From: Gymnogyps californianus
Taxonomy: Eukaryota; Chordata; Aves; Accipitriformes; Cathartidae
DNA: 64,000 nucleotides
Direction: 5' to 3'
Assembly: GCF_018139145.2 (NCBI RefSeq)
Contig: NC_059476.1
Span: 3,409,501 to 3,473,500 of the forward strand
In this document: positions 28,201 to 43,200 of the stretch, piece by piece
Numbering within the stretch: position 1 is the stretch's first letter
How the letters are laid out: every line of letters starts with the position of its first letter
Translations under genes and position numbers: made by a program
Notes under the pieces: model-generated
Databases searched by the model: none
What the model was told of the DNA's origin: nothing
The model's input: only the letters and a program-made list of their open reading frames with translations

Positions 28201-31200
28201 TCCACTATTTGCTAAAAAAAAAACCCAAACAAATAAACAAACGAACAAAACCCAAAACCAAACCACCCCTTCTTTTTCCATGGGAAGGGAGCGCTAAAGT
28301 TAAAACACATTTCACCTCTAATTGCTGGCTCGCTGACACTAAACTAGTTAAGGCTCAGTTTCCCATACAGTCAGTACAGCTGCTGCAGAAGAACAACTAA
28401 TCCACAGCTAAAGTTTGCAAGGCAGGTCCCCGTGCCTTCAGCCGGGATTTTTCAGAGCTGATCTGCCCACAGGGACACACACACACCCCCCACACACCCG
28501 CCAGATGCTTTCAGGGGGATAAAAACTGCCCTGAGACATCTGAGCAACACCAAAGGCAAAAAATATACAGCCAAGCTGAAGAACTTGGTCCACTGGTTCA
28601 ATACAGCACAGCAATGAATGTTCCCGAAACTCTCTTGAATATCTTAAATGCAGAATGATCTCTGCTTCAGGTGTAGGATGAGATAATTGTCACTACGAAA
28701 TGGAAAGGGAGGGGGAAGAAGACCACTAGCTCCACATAAATCCTTTAAACTTCTTTTTCCCCCCCCTTTGGCAATATTCACGACTCGCCTACATAAGGGC
28801 TGCTACAAATACGCTTCTTGAACCTCAGCAACACAGACTTAACGTGACACACACACACCCCCCACCACCCCACCACCCCCTCCAAAAAAAAGGATCAGTG
28901 CTTAAAAGAAGCGCAGGAGAACCTGGCATCCAGGTCAAATCTAAACAGGGGTGGTTATAAACATCAGATGGAACTTTCTCCCCAACTAAAACCCCATGCT
29001 TAGCCGGTCGGCTGTGACTGCCTCCAAGGGCCTCACTCAACAGCAACTGGCCTTCCAAAGCCCTCCTTGGTTCCACTAGCTCTGTCCCTGAGCTCACCTA
29101 AACACTTTGCACCAAGACTCATTAGAACAGTTCCCAGCAAGAGTTCAATTCCCTTCTATTTTCCTCCATTTTCTTCCAGAGTTAAACCCAGTAAGAAGGT
29201 CTTGAACGTGGTCTGCAGCTCAGGAAGAGCACCACACCCAGGAATTTTCTATGTACAGTCAGAATATGATTTCTTCACGTTTGAAGATATCATGATGGAC
29301 CACCTATTATAGAAGGAAAGGGGCTTATCTTGATAAGCATGGAGCTCAGAATGTTCTTGCTGCTTTACACTGAAACTAATGTGTATCATTTTTAATGCTG
29401 TGTTCATAAACCTTTGGGAGCCACAGATATTAAAAAAAGCTATTTAACCAGTACACAGGGGAAATGAATGCTACAGAAAAAATATTAAATTGTGTTATTT
29501 TGCTGTGCAAACTTCTATTCCCCTTTTAGGCTAAAACTGGGGGTTATGCAGGACAAATTACTTGTTAAGTCCCAATTTCAATAATGGATTTCAGTGTCCC
29601 CCTGAACAGATTAGAGAGGTGAAACTAATACCAATATAAACAGTAACTAAACTTGACAGTCCAATAAATCAAACTGTACAGACAAAAAGCTTTGAGTTTC
29701 AAAAAGGAAATTGTAATAAAAATAAACAAGTTAGTCACAAATGTGTTTCTACTGTCAGTTCTTAACATATATTTAATACACCTGGTAATGCACAAAAACA
29801 CTGCAACTACAAGAAAACCAGGATTATACCAAGTTGACTCTTTTAGCACTGCCTTCAAAATTTTAAGACTGTTGTAAATGCAACATAACCACTAGGATCA
29901 TTACTGAGTAAACCAAACAAAAGACACTTCTAAAGTTCACTAATAATATTTTGCCCTTATAAACCTTGATATACTGAACAAATAGATTTGCCATCAGGCT
30001 TTAACTACATGAACTCGGCTTCTGCGTATTTATCCAGAACTGAAGCTCGCCTGCAATCACATTACTAAAGTGCTCCATATATTCAGTCCACTACCATATT
30101 ACTAAAGTTAAAAATATGTAATATTTTTTAATAAAAGATTCTGCTTGCTCGTTGCAATTTCTCAGTAAAACACTAACGATATTTCAGAAGCTGCTACAGT
30201 TCTGCATTATAATCACTTCAAATCACACACCTCAGGCAGGATTTAAGTCTTACAGCAGAACAAATCATGGTGTCATTCAGCATTCAGTAGCTTCGCTGAT
30301 TAATCCTTTGTCATTGAGAGCTGTGCCTTCCCAATGCTAAAGAACCGTGAATTAGTGCTTAGCACAAGGAAATCCAATGGCCAATACTAGAGAGTCATAT
30401 TGTCTGTAAATCTAATCTGCAGCAAGAGATAATTATTTTTTTCTGTTTTAAAGTGATTTGTAGGACCTGCAACAGTGTAAGTAACATTCAGTATTTTATG
30501 AATCTCACAGCAAGACTCCTACAGAAATAAATTACAACCTCTAAATTAGAGAAAGGTTGGTGGAGTTGGTAACTTCAGAGCTCTACATAAATCCCTTGTA
30601 ATAAGGTTGTTACCATCGCTAACAAGTAGTAAAAGGATTGAATCTAAGTGAAGACGAATACACCAACTCATTTTATAACTTTTTTAGTATTTCGTATATA
30701 AAACACAGTACTGACTTCCAAATTAACTTAGAATAATTATTTATGCTTGACTTTATGGATGGAAGCCCACTGCAGACAGCACCAGTGAGTCTCTGTGCAG
30801 TTCACCACGCAGGAGGTCAAGTGGGGAGCAGAAAACAGCCCCCCAGCAGGCCTCTGCCACGCCGGCAGGCACAGAAAGAGCTTTTCTAGAAACCCAAATA
30901 ATTCTCCTATCAAAAATACTATCACTCTTGAGGAGAAGATTTCTGCAGCCCTTCTTTCTTTCCACTTTCCCGTCTTGCTCACTGAAACCTATTGAGACTG
31001 CAGGGCCCTACGAACTGCAGCCGAGCCCCAACAGCTTCTTTCCGCTCTGACAGGTGGGGGGCCTGGGGAGCTCGGAGCTGCTGGGGCTTTAACTCCAACA
31101 ATACTTGTGGGTTTCTTTTATGAGGCAGCATGTCAAAAAAGGTGCATCTCATACTGCTTTTCCCCCTTGCTGCCCATCTCTTCTGACTCTCCTCCCTCCC

Positions 31201-34200
31201 CATGTCTGGCCTACGACTAAAGCCCTCTGCAAACCACGGCTTCTCCCGAGCCCTGCGAGCACCACACAAGGACAAACGTCACATTTCCCATTCAGAAAAG
31301 CTCTCCCTTTGCTTTGCTGCAAAGTTTTCAGTCCTTTAGTCTTCCCAGACTTTTGCAGCCATCTGAGGAAAGCCACTAGCAAAGCCCAGGCCTGGATGAG
31401 GGACAGGGCAGTATGGCTGCTCGATACCTTCAACATTTCAGTCACAGTACCAGACTGTTACTAACAAGTTTCCCAAATAGTGGTAAGCTTTATTTGTTCA
31501 GAGACCTAAACTATAGAGAGCTGCAACACATCATGCTTTTAGCAGTGCACTTGCTACTTAAAATATACATCTCTGGTAAGGAAATCTGGCTCGCTCTTAG
31601 GGAACAGCTGTCTCCTGAAATAAGTTCTAACAACTTCAGACATTTCTAAAACAGTGCAATATTGAGCAACTTTAACTTGTGGTGGTATAAAATTTTGACA
31701 CTTTTTGAACAATATTGGCAATGGGAATTACAGGAGGTTTCAGCATTCACCATACTTACTGATTGAACAATATCCTGGACCGGACTATGAACTTGAAGAT
31801 GTACTCCAAAGCTTTCATAGCTTTAAAGAGTTGATCAGTGATACCACACTTCTCAGCATTATCCACGTATGTTTTTAAAACTTTGGTCAGTTTTCTGTTT
31901 AAATACAAAAAACACATACAAGTTATAAGCATGCTCACAGAGGAGACTTTCAATTTTGAAAGGTTTAAAGAAAGATTATGTGCCTAAGTAGTGCCCACTA
32001 AGTTACAAAATTAATTATGCAACTAATAAACTCATTACGTTCTTGGTTTTGCCAGTAAGTAGCTGCAACCTATTCTTGAGAAAAAAGAAACACACAGACC
32101 ATAACACCATTCAACATGCAAGCAATACAACAAATCTTGATAAGACTTATTTTCTGCTGGATACTCAGGGATATTCAGATTTAGGCTATTATAAAGATGC
32201 AACTACTAACAATAATCAAAATAATAAAAATAATTAAATGAAATAGAAACACATTGTTAGAATTAAAACACATAAGTTTCTTCATTAAACAAGTCTTCTC
32301 CTTTACATAGCTTTCCTACGGATCTTGAGCTAGAATTTGTGAGATTGATTTCTCAAAAATGTATATAACACCAGCTGGAAACTCTCTTATTCCACATTTT
32401 AAAGTCTATCAAACTTCAAAGTGAAACAATTTTAAAAATAATACCATTTCAACTACCTCTCTTCCAAAGAGTATAAATCACAATTTTAATGCAACTGCGA
32501 GCAATTCCATTTTAAATCATTCTAGCTACACCGTATGTTTCAACATTCACACTGAAAGTAAGTACAACATTATATACCACTAACAGAAAATAACATTGAG
32601 CAGACAGATATCTTGATATATGGGCAATTATTTGAATAGGAGTAAACTGCCTAAGAATTTCAAGTAACCACTTAGATATTGTCAATGCAACCTCTCTTTA
32701 CTTAAACAAACTTGTGCAATAAAAGGCGGGGAGAGGGCAGGGATCTGTCATGCCCACTGGCACAAGCCAAGACAGAATTCAGATCTTCCAGCATCCTCAA
32801 GCTTAAACCTGCTTCCACCTCCCTGCATTTAAGGAAGGGAAGGATGCTCTCCATGCCTACCAGTGAAAGGGCTACTTTCAGCTGTTGCTAATAAAACCAG
32901 ACACTGGAGGATGCTTCATCCTTTACCCACTTCACATGAAGGCTGCAACAGTGGCTGTAACTCAGTGAAGTGACTGTCATATCAAAGCTGTGACTAAAGG
33001 CCTAACTCTTCTTCACTATTTTAAATCAATACTTCTTAAACATTTTCTGGTCACATAATGGAGACTATATAACAGCAAATTGCACAGCAGGTTTCCCAAT
33101 TTGGATTTTTTTTCCTTCCGACACTGAAAAGATGTCCATTATATATTTTCCTCCAACACTAATAGTCTGAAGCAGCAGCAAAGACCCTAACTGTCGAGAA
33201 ATACTTAAGACAGCAAAAATAACGGACCTTTGGTTTTTTGTTCTTCACTGCTTCCTCCCCAAAGCGACAGTAACACAGATAACACGGGGTAGAACATCAG
33301 TTTAATGCACCAAACAACATATATTTGAAGCATCTTAAATGGACATGATTACTTTCTCAAGTATGACTGAGAGTTGCTTATGAATATTTTCTTTACAAAA
33401 CAATTCTTGAAATAGTCAAATCATCCCCTTTCAATACAACAAAATCAAGACTTCCTCCTTGCAAATGACCAAAAGTTTTATTACTGTTATTTCAAGAGAG
33501 AAAGACATACTATCTCCTGTCTTCTTCAAGAACTTCCCACCTTCCCAAGGTCTACGGGCAAATTCCCAATTCAACTATATAAACAAGTAACTGAATAACG
33601 TTATCTGGAAAAACTGTGCAAGCCACATTAGAAAAAGTAATTTTTAAAATTTACGTGTAGGCTAATGTAGCGCTGAAATGCTTCTTAATGTAGGTTTCCA
33701 AGACAGGATTAAAATGTTGAAATTTTCTGTCAGCAATCAGTCCAATGATAAATACCTGAAAAAACAGCATAATTATCACACTGTTCTCAAAAAACCTTTA
33801 ACATTGTACATTCACCCACCTTTATTTTCAGAGAAGACACATTAATAACGTTAAAAACACACAGACTTTAGCTTTTGATTATCTTCCCACAGACTTTGGC
33901 TTTTGATTATCCTCCCAATATCTCCTTTCCTGTGAAAACTTCCTGTTCATAACAAAGTTTTCTGTTCCAAGCAGAAACTTTCTGTTTCTGTCCTAAATTC
34001 TACCGTTAATCCACTAAAATGACTGCACTTGATTGCTTCCATCTTTTCAGGGAGGACGACGCGATGTAATCCAACCCCTTTTTGATCAAGTCCAACTGAA
34101 ACTTCAAATATAATAAAAGCCTTCCACAAAAGCTAATAAGATACGTTTCATTAGTAAACTTCATTCTAGCATTTACACCATGTTTGTTTTATTCATTCAT

Positions 34201-37200
34201 CATTACAGTCTACATTTTAGTCCATCCACAATGCAAACTTACCAAAGCATCAAACACTAATGTGTCAAATGTCTCGCTCTCCGAGTTCTCCATCATTATG
34301 TTAAAAAGTGCATCCAATGTATCTTGAAGAAACTACAAATAAATACACAAGTCATCACATTTTACAGGAAAAATGAAATTCAGATTTCACATAGGTTTCT
34401 ACAGACATATTTGCTTTCATTTATACATTTTACAAAGTAAAGACATTTTAAAAGTTAGCCAAAAAAAGGAAAATTTAACATTTTTCTTTTCAGCAAATTT
34501 TTTTTAGTTGATTATCTATACATCTGTATCACTCAAATAGAAAAAAAAAGTCAGAAATCACACTGGGTACTCCTGAACAAGGAGTTTAATCTATTACAGT
34601 GAATGAACAAAAATGTATTTCAAACCTCAGTTTCAACATACAGTCAACAGGATCATGCAGTTTCTGAAAACTGATGTTTCAGAGCACAAACCAGACAAGC
34701 AACTGAGTCTCATGCCAAATAAATCAAGTCATCCTCAGTAGTTTTGAGCTGAGCAATGAGAAGTGCACAGCAGATTGCTATTCATGACTGCATAAACTCA
34801 GGTCCACAATTTCAAGTGAGAGCATACATGCAGGCATGGGAAACAGAGCACACAACCTTCTGCCCCAGCCCAAAACCTACACGCCTCTATCACTGTAACA
34901 GAGGAAGAGTCTTCACTAGCCAGTTGGCTGGACACCCTGATCTGTGCAACATGAAAGTAAAAGCAGATTAGTGTCAGGGGATTCAAGTCAAGCAGAGGGA
35001 TAAAAGCTGCTTTATGCATGTATAATTACAGTATTTCCTCCCAGTGACAAGTAGTACATGCATAGACCAGAGATACTCATCAATGCATTCAGTTTTATCA
35101 GCATGGGATTCCGTGTCTGAGCATTTTCTTCCACCAGATGACACAAAAACCGACATGGGCTCCTCCAAGGCAGAATGAGGATGGATCATGGCCTCAGTTT
35201 GTATTTGTTTTGGTTGAGAAAGAAGGGGTTCAACATGGATTGTTCCAGCACGTCTGCCTCAAATGTAGTAAAAATGGTTTTGTGTCTTGTAGATGAGACA
35301 ATGTATAGCTGGGGAAGAACATCTGAACAAGCAGAAGGCAATTGATTCCTGAGATTGCAACTACAAAGAGATATTATATACACTGTGAGTGATGGAAAAA
35401 CAGTCTGACTCCCACCTTCCTCCCTTAAAAATTTTTATCTACGCAATGAGTCTCCTAGATCAAACATGATTCACCTGGACTATCTACTAAATTTAGAATT
35501 AAATCTCAGGAATTAACCTCCATTTAGCAGCTCACTAAACACTGCTGAATGCCAAACTTCCTCAAATCAAGTGAACATGGAGGCACAGTTCATGCTACTA
35601 ATATCTGAAGATGAAAAAAACAGAAAAGCCAAAATGCTTGCAGCTGATTTTAGACTTCGGTTCTGGGGGAGATCCAGCTCATAATTTCACTACAGGATTT
35701 GGGGCGGGGGGGGGGGGGGATGGAAATGATAGCCTTCTCACAGTTCCATTTGTTCAATTAAAGAACATGTGCAAATAAAGTATAGTTAACCAGCAGCTGG
35801 CAGGAAGGAAAGAGTAAAGCACAGTTTTGAGCTTTGACAGGAGAAGTTTCTGTCTTGGTCTGAAGAGAAGTAGTACTCTCAGATCCTAAATGCTGCCTGG
35901 CTAAGTCCCTTTAAAAATAAAGGATGGTTAGAAGGCCATGTCATGACCGATCAAATCTTCATTTCACATTTAGGCATCATATTGAATTTCACTAGTAGAG
36001 TTCAAGTTTTAAATCTGTTCACAAGGACTTCACCTAACAGCAAGAAGAATACAGAATAGATGCTTTTGTTGTATAAAGCGGCAGGAAAACACTTCTCAGG
36101 TAGGGAGCTAATATGAATAATTTCTAGACTATTAGTTTTCACTCTCATATCCTATAGACTCTATGCACAAATGGAGTCAGAGCCTCTGTTAAAGGGAGAT
36201 TAACATCTACAGTTTCCATACGCTATTGAAACAGTCAATCACAGAATGAGCATCTTGACTGATCTCTACTTAGCGATAAATGAACACCAGTAGGCAGAGA
36301 CATTTTACTGGAGTTTAAAAAAAAAAGTAGAAATAGTTTAACAGAAAATTTGAACACGTTTTATCACATGCATACTTTTTTTAACATACATAGACTGTAC
36401 CATGTATCGAATTTAAAAACATGAAGGCCAAAAAAAGCTGAAAGAATAGAAAGGAACAGTTACAAACTAGATATTACGAACGCCAACAGAGCAGTCTACA
36501 CAAAGATTTTCTGAACACTGCTGTAACAGATGGATAACGTAAACCGTGGTCTTCTAAAAAAAGAATAACCATGGTGAAGAGAGCAATATTAAACATTCAT
36601 TCTCCTGTCCTATGCATAAATCAAGTTCTGCTCAGATCCCTATGCAACAGGGAGAAGGGAATATGATTTCATACAAGTCCTGCAACAGTGCAGGGAGGGT
36701 GAGCGTGTGCCAGCTGGAGAACTCGCTCCGGTATTGCTTTTACTTAAGCCTCGTTTGTGCTGCGTTCTGATGCTTCTAAAATCACCAATATCCATCAAGC
36801 AGTAATCTGCCGTACACTCTCTAATGTCATTTGGAGAAGAGGGAAAATTACAAGTGACAGAACTATGACAATGCTTGGCAGAAGCGGGTATCAGTGTCAA
36901 GTTTTCAGCTATCAAATGATCCACAACAAAATAGCAGCAGGTAGAACCTTCCTGAAAAACAAATCATGTGAGATACTATTTTCGCCACACTCAATAAAGC
37001 ATAATATCAGCATTCTCAGATGTTTTAAGTTACTTCAAGACGAGGCATTCATTATGCTTCTATTAACCAAATTAAAATCCACTGAAGTAAGGAACAACAC
37101 TACAGGCCCTTAAGGGTCATCTGTCCCCAATACGTTACATCTTTTGACACTCTTTTAGATTTGATTTATTACAACACACTCAAAGTCCCAGCCTACTCTT

Positions 37201-40200
37201 TTCCACAGCTAAATCTGTCTTTATGTAGGTCTCTACTATCACTCAGCAGCCTTGGCAAGTGTAAGTAACTTGGCTCAGCCAAATATTTTCAGGAGAAATA
37301 ATTTTTTTAAAAAAGTATCAGCAGCACACAGTAGGATTGCATTCTACATCCATGTATTAAAAATACATTTAATGTCACCATGTAAGAATTCCAAGATTCT
37401 AATCTGCAAAGAAAAACCCTTTGCCTTCATGTATCTGTATATAAAAATTCACCGAAGTGCTAAAAAAAACACCCTACATTTTCAGAAATTTGCATTTTAC
37501 GTGTGTTTTACCAGTACTCAACATCTGAAGTGTTCTTTGAGGGCAGGGAGAAGGGCATTAGCATCCTGAAGGCTGAGAGATACCTGGTTACAATTTAATG
37601 TACACATGTGTGCAGTGGGGGTGGGAGTACAGGGAACAAAATAAAAGATATGAATACCTCAGAATATGGGATTTGGCAAAAATACAATACCAAATTTATT
37701 TTTCGAGAAATTAACTTGTTACCTTAACCACTTCACCACCATCAACTTTCATCAGCTGCTTCAAATTCTGCTGCAACAGGTTTGTGTTAGACCGCCATTT
37801 CAGAAGTCCCAAGAGATCAACTAGGAATAAGAAAAACAATTATATCCTGCAGGATATTTACTTTCACTCACACTCCATAACCGTGTTCAGGACAAACAGG
37901 TTTACTTCCTTAGGTCAGCCATTGTCCCTGGACAACAACATATTTCTAGTACGCCTCTGACACTGCAGAAGCCTAGTACAATACTTCTATCGTGAAAGAA
38001 CTCTGAAAGGCTTTCAAAAAAGCAGCCTGCTTTTGAAATGCCAGCATTAAAATCTAGGCCAAGAAAGTCTGATCTCTCAGTTTTAATTTGTTGTACACAA
38101 CAGTTGTGTGTTTGGAAAAAGATGCCAAAATGAAATTAGTCAGCCACCAACGCAGTCATATCTACAGGGCCGTGACTCTTCCAGCATTAATGTTTCTAGC
38201 TTCTTTGCTCTCACTGAATAAACTGAAAAGAAAATAAGGCACAATGCAAGGCAAACAGTTGCAAACTAAGCTAATTCAGTAGAAAGCTGTCTGCTTAATA
38301 ACTCATAATGCCCAAATTGCTTGATTGCTTCCAAGTGATGGAGAGCTAGGGTACAGATCAGATCACAAAACAAATCAACTGCAAATGGTCTTGTCCCCAA
38401 ATTCTACATCCCACTATTAAGATCATGTCACTTCAGCATTCACTGATAAATAAGGGAATACAGAAGGCAAGCTCTCTCTCATTTATGAGTCACAAAGAGC
38501 CACAACACCATTTTTCAGTTTCCTTTAAGGAAAACTTCTCACAAGGAACTCATAATTGGGGTTCCTCTGCAAATAAGCACCCTAGTAAATATTAATAACC
38601 ACACTGGAGCACCAGTAAGTTAAACCCACCCTAGCATTTGTTGAGATGTGACCTGAATTGCCCACAAACCCAAAACCCCAAGCTCGTCCTGCCTTAGCCA
38701 AACTAGCATCAGGGAAAAATTCCTCCCTGCCCCATTAAAAGCCAGTTTTCAGCACAAAAAAAAACCAAAACCCTATCTGTAAGTCATCCTCAGTAGAAGC
38801 CCCCAAAGAGAGACAAACAGAAGATTTTAAAGACTGCCTACCTTCAGTTTAGCCACTGCATTACTACTGCACAATACTCACCCCCCCAATATGGTTAATA
38901 TTATGTGAATTCTGCCCAGTGTAGCTCTTAAAGGACAGGCGGCTTCTCCCAACCAATACCCCCTCACTTCTTTTATTCAAACTTTCAAAGCAACCAACAA
39001 AATGTTTACCAAGGCATGCATCTGCAGAGTATATTCTGGAAATTATATGCAGAGACCCAGAGCAGCTGCTATACTTTCCCCAAAATCTTTCATTCTAAGC
39101 AATAAATAAAATTACTTCTAGTGGAATGGACTGCAGTTCTCCTTGGGGTAGATTTCCCTCTGAGCAGCACTCAAACCAAGCCTTCTTATCATCTCTTTGG
39201 GAGTAGAAGTAAAGACCGTTTTCCTACATTAAAGCTTTGAACAATCCAAGCCCTCAATTTTAAAATTTTTTTACTTTTTTAATATATCCTACAAGAAATC
39301 TATAGGCTGAAACAAAAATCTTAGAAATTCAACTTTAACAAAAAAATTGCTTCTGGAAGAAAAGTAAAGATCTTTCCATGAGTTATCCAAATGTTTCATG
39401 AATATGTTTATATCAGCTTTCCACCACTGAATGTGGTTTCAGTTTGACTTCTAAAGAGGCACCAGCTTGACAACAGAAATGATCTGAAGAAAAGCCAGCC
39501 CATAGACTATCTTTGAATGGCATCGTGGTTTGCCCCAAGAAAAGAAACCCATGTGTACTTTCAGCATGATGACACAGCAAATGCTAAATGAATATACGTA
39601 TGTGAACAGAAAATGTCAATGCAGTCCAACTACCAGAAAAGTAAGTTACAGCATACAGTAAAAATGTGCATTCATTCTGTTACTGCAAGCATTAACCCCA
39701 GCAAAGTACCAGTCAGTCAGTTAATCCTACTCTTTTAATAGGTCTAGGTGTAAAATAATAGAGTAAGTAGAATAGCATAAGAATGTAAAACAGTATTTTA
39801 GCCTATGGTAAATAGTAATTACCGTAGTCAGCCTAGGTCAAGGGAAATTTATGTGATCAGAAAATATCAGAGGAAGAAGACAGAACGAGGATTTTTCAAT
39901 TCCAAAGGGTTAGAACAAACATCTAGCCTGCCAAGTAGCCAATAGCAACTTTACCTTATTTGGGTTAATGTAATTCATGATTATATTGACTACATATGAA
40001 GAATTTCTTTTATGTCTTATTTAGCAATTGGAAGCAAATGGTCCAACTTCCTGGTTATATACTTTCCTTGACCTGTATTTATGCCAAAGTTTCCCTATAG
40101 AGATACTCAAACTTTTCTCAAAGCCCAGTCACTGAATTGAAGTTAGATAATATTTCCACTCTAATTAAATTCCCATGTATTCTTTGAAATAATCTTCCCT

Positions 40201-43200
40201 CTTGACTTAAAGAGTGGAAAGTCAAATGCTTAATGGCTTGTTTTATTTTAATTCTGTATTCACATCTTCATTTTTATGCCAGTCGCACCCGAATTTGTCA
40301 TATCATGTGTATTTTTTTTTTTAATTATCAATTGTGCTGAATGACTAAGTAAAATTCCTCTCAACTGTTTTCTGAAAGCCTTGTCTCCTTGGTTCCTCAA
40401 AGTCTTGACTCCAGATCAGTAACAGTCACTATTTTCTAGAGGTTTGAGTCCTTCAGGAAGAAAAGAAAACATAGAAATACTTTCAGTAAGCCTTATAGAC
40501 ACCCTGGATGCTTCACAACAGCAAATACACAGGTAGAATACTAGACAGCTCTCTGGCTACTGGTAATCAGAAAAATTTTCCAGCAAGCCCATTAATGCAA
40601 TTTCAGTTCTATTCCCATCACCCTGATAATAAAAGGACATCCATCTTGATAGTCCTATAAGAGACACTGGTAAGATTTACTATCCACAGGCAGTCTTCAT
40701 GCAGAGGGGGATGTTGCTTTTGATGCCATTTTGCCCCTCCTTCTGGATTTCCTGGTTATCTCCAGCTTCTAGTTGACAGAAAAAGAAGATTCAAATACCA
40801 ACACTGCCTTGCCTATGCAGGAGAAAACAAGACTTCAGTTTGTCATAGCTCAACAGGCTACTCAGAAAAAGGAAAACAAAATCAACACACAACCCTGACT
40901 TGGACATGACATCAGGAAGGGATTCAAAACAGACCTTGCTATCCATTGACCTCAAGAACAGAAGGCCCAACATTTCCCACCCCAGAGAGATCTACTGAGA
41001 CGTTATCAACTGCAAGCAGATATCCCATAATATACGGGATCAAATTTCTCACTTCTGACCTTAAAAAAAACCCCAACAAAACCAAAAGAAAACCAATAAA
41101 AACCAAAAACAGCAACAAAAAACCCCACAAACTTGGGGTGTCTGCTGATGCATTCAGTGCCCCACAACATGTAAACAGCAGCAAAGCAAGTGTGAGGTAT
41201 CAGAGAGTCAACTACCCCCTAGAGAAGGTGGGGACCCTGTGCCACATTGCCCGTTAATACATCAGGTGACAGCAGCACTGTCAGTCGTGACTTCAACACA
41301 CACATCTCTATAGTTTGATACAGTTTCATATCAATTCTTAAATTCCAGAGTTTTAATATAGAAGCTCAATTTCATTACACAAAAATGCACTTCATGTTTA
41401 TATCGAAGTGTTTCTTCAGCCCATAAAGGACATATTTGCTACAGAAAGTCTTGAGAGTAAAATAAAGGCATGCACTGCCATAGTCCTGTGGATATGGGAG
41501 GAAGAACATTCTCTTCTGCCTCAGATGGCAAAGGAGGAGAATCTGGCCAAGAGGCAAGGTGATGATGAACAGCAACCTCTGATGCCTCCAAGAGCTGATC
41601 TTCTCACTGATTCCTGAGGAGGTTGAGGGTTTTTTTGCTTGTTTTCAGACGGTCCTCCTATTTGGCTTACAATGCTACTCTTCCTCAAAATTAAATGCAA
41701 AATCTAAGAAAAGGCCAAGAAATGTGTTGCTATAATATATACTGCCACAAATCACTAACAACTGCTCAAATGTTAACTAAGTAGATACTTCATACTACCA
41801 CCTTCTCTCAAAGAAAATAGCTGAAGTCTTACCAGCGGCCAAGTTTACTATTTTGGAGACTTTTCAGATGCTAAGGATATCAATTACTAACAGAAAAGCA
41901 ACATTAATAACTTACAGTTCATAGAGAACTGAAGTCAAGTGAGTGTTCAAAGAGCTTATATACAAAAGATAGTCTGCAACATCAAACACAATGCAGAAAG
42001 AGCCATATGACTTATTAACATACTTTCAGAATTACTAAAAATAAGTCTTAAAGCCGATTCTAAGATACTTATGGAGGGTGAAGAAAGAACTATTACAGAT
42101 GACCAAAAGGAGAAAATTATGTTTTGGCTCAACATTTTGGTAAATGAGGATAACCATGGATTTTTACTTACTTATTTTTAAGAAAGTTAATGGAAGAATA
42201 TTTGCCAACAATTTTACAGAAGTTAAAATCAGCTTCAGAAACTATAATCTGAACAGGGCTGCCAATTTTTAGATGAAAAATGATATTTGAGGGAGGAATT
42301 TAATGATGACTTTTTTTGTTTCTTTTCTAAATTGCTTAAGGATACATGGTCATCTTGTTTAATAATGTCAAAATACTTTGAAGAAAGAGAAAAGGCTTTG
42401 GCAACTTTGAGACAAAGTTTCACAGACAACATAATTAACGGTAACGTTAAATAAAGATCAAAAGTTCAAAGCAAATTATATGTGAATTAAGCATGAAACA
42501 ATGCTCAGTCTCAATTTTAATAATAGTTCTGTGGAAGTAACGTCAATATATTGATCACAATGAAACAGTTCTAACTATTAACAAGCACTATGAAAGACTG
42601 AGGGAAAAAAAACCCTAATCATATCACAAACAAAAAGCAGCTCAATTCCACATGCTGGTTTCCGAGTTCTACAAAACCCCAAAACCACTGTGTTACTGTT
42701 GAGCTACGATCCCATCTTTGCTATGAAATTCCAAAATCATTTCCGAATTTTTTGCTAAACACCCTCTTAGGCTATAAGACTGCCAGACTGCAGTGAATCT
42801 GATGTGCTCTGAATATGAAACACCTAGGATGTGCTATAACAGAGACGGCACTGAAAAACACTGCAATAAAATTATGAGTTGACTACAAAGTCGTACCAGA
42901 GTAGTAACTTTCCCCCTGGACAGAGGGGAACTCATTAACACAACAATCCAATCATTATTCCCACCCACCCCCCGTCCCAAGCCCTCCTCATCCACGACCT
43001 CGACTCCCCACAGATCTATCCGAACTGAGCTCTCCCTTCTCCTGAGTCACGAAGGAATGATCCCTTTCCCTGGCATGACTCACTCACATCTCAATGACCC
43101 ACCCACACTCCCGAGTGTACTTCTGGTGCAGCGAAGAGAACAAGGGACCGCTCCATGGCAACGAAGCACAAAAATTACAGAGAGGGCACAGTCTGGAAAT

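Noticed and set aside
36757..37569. Two plus-strand ORFs of 118 and 105 codons
   Set aside because: No family likeness and no splice or promoter context. Residue use follows AT-rich intron composition.
41061..41128. Regular A/C-rich stretches (also 6345-6410, 28214-28262, 50880-50930) as spaced repeat arrays
   Set aside because: Units are irregular with no constant repeat or spacer. They are low-complexity tracts, not CRISPR or satellite arrays.
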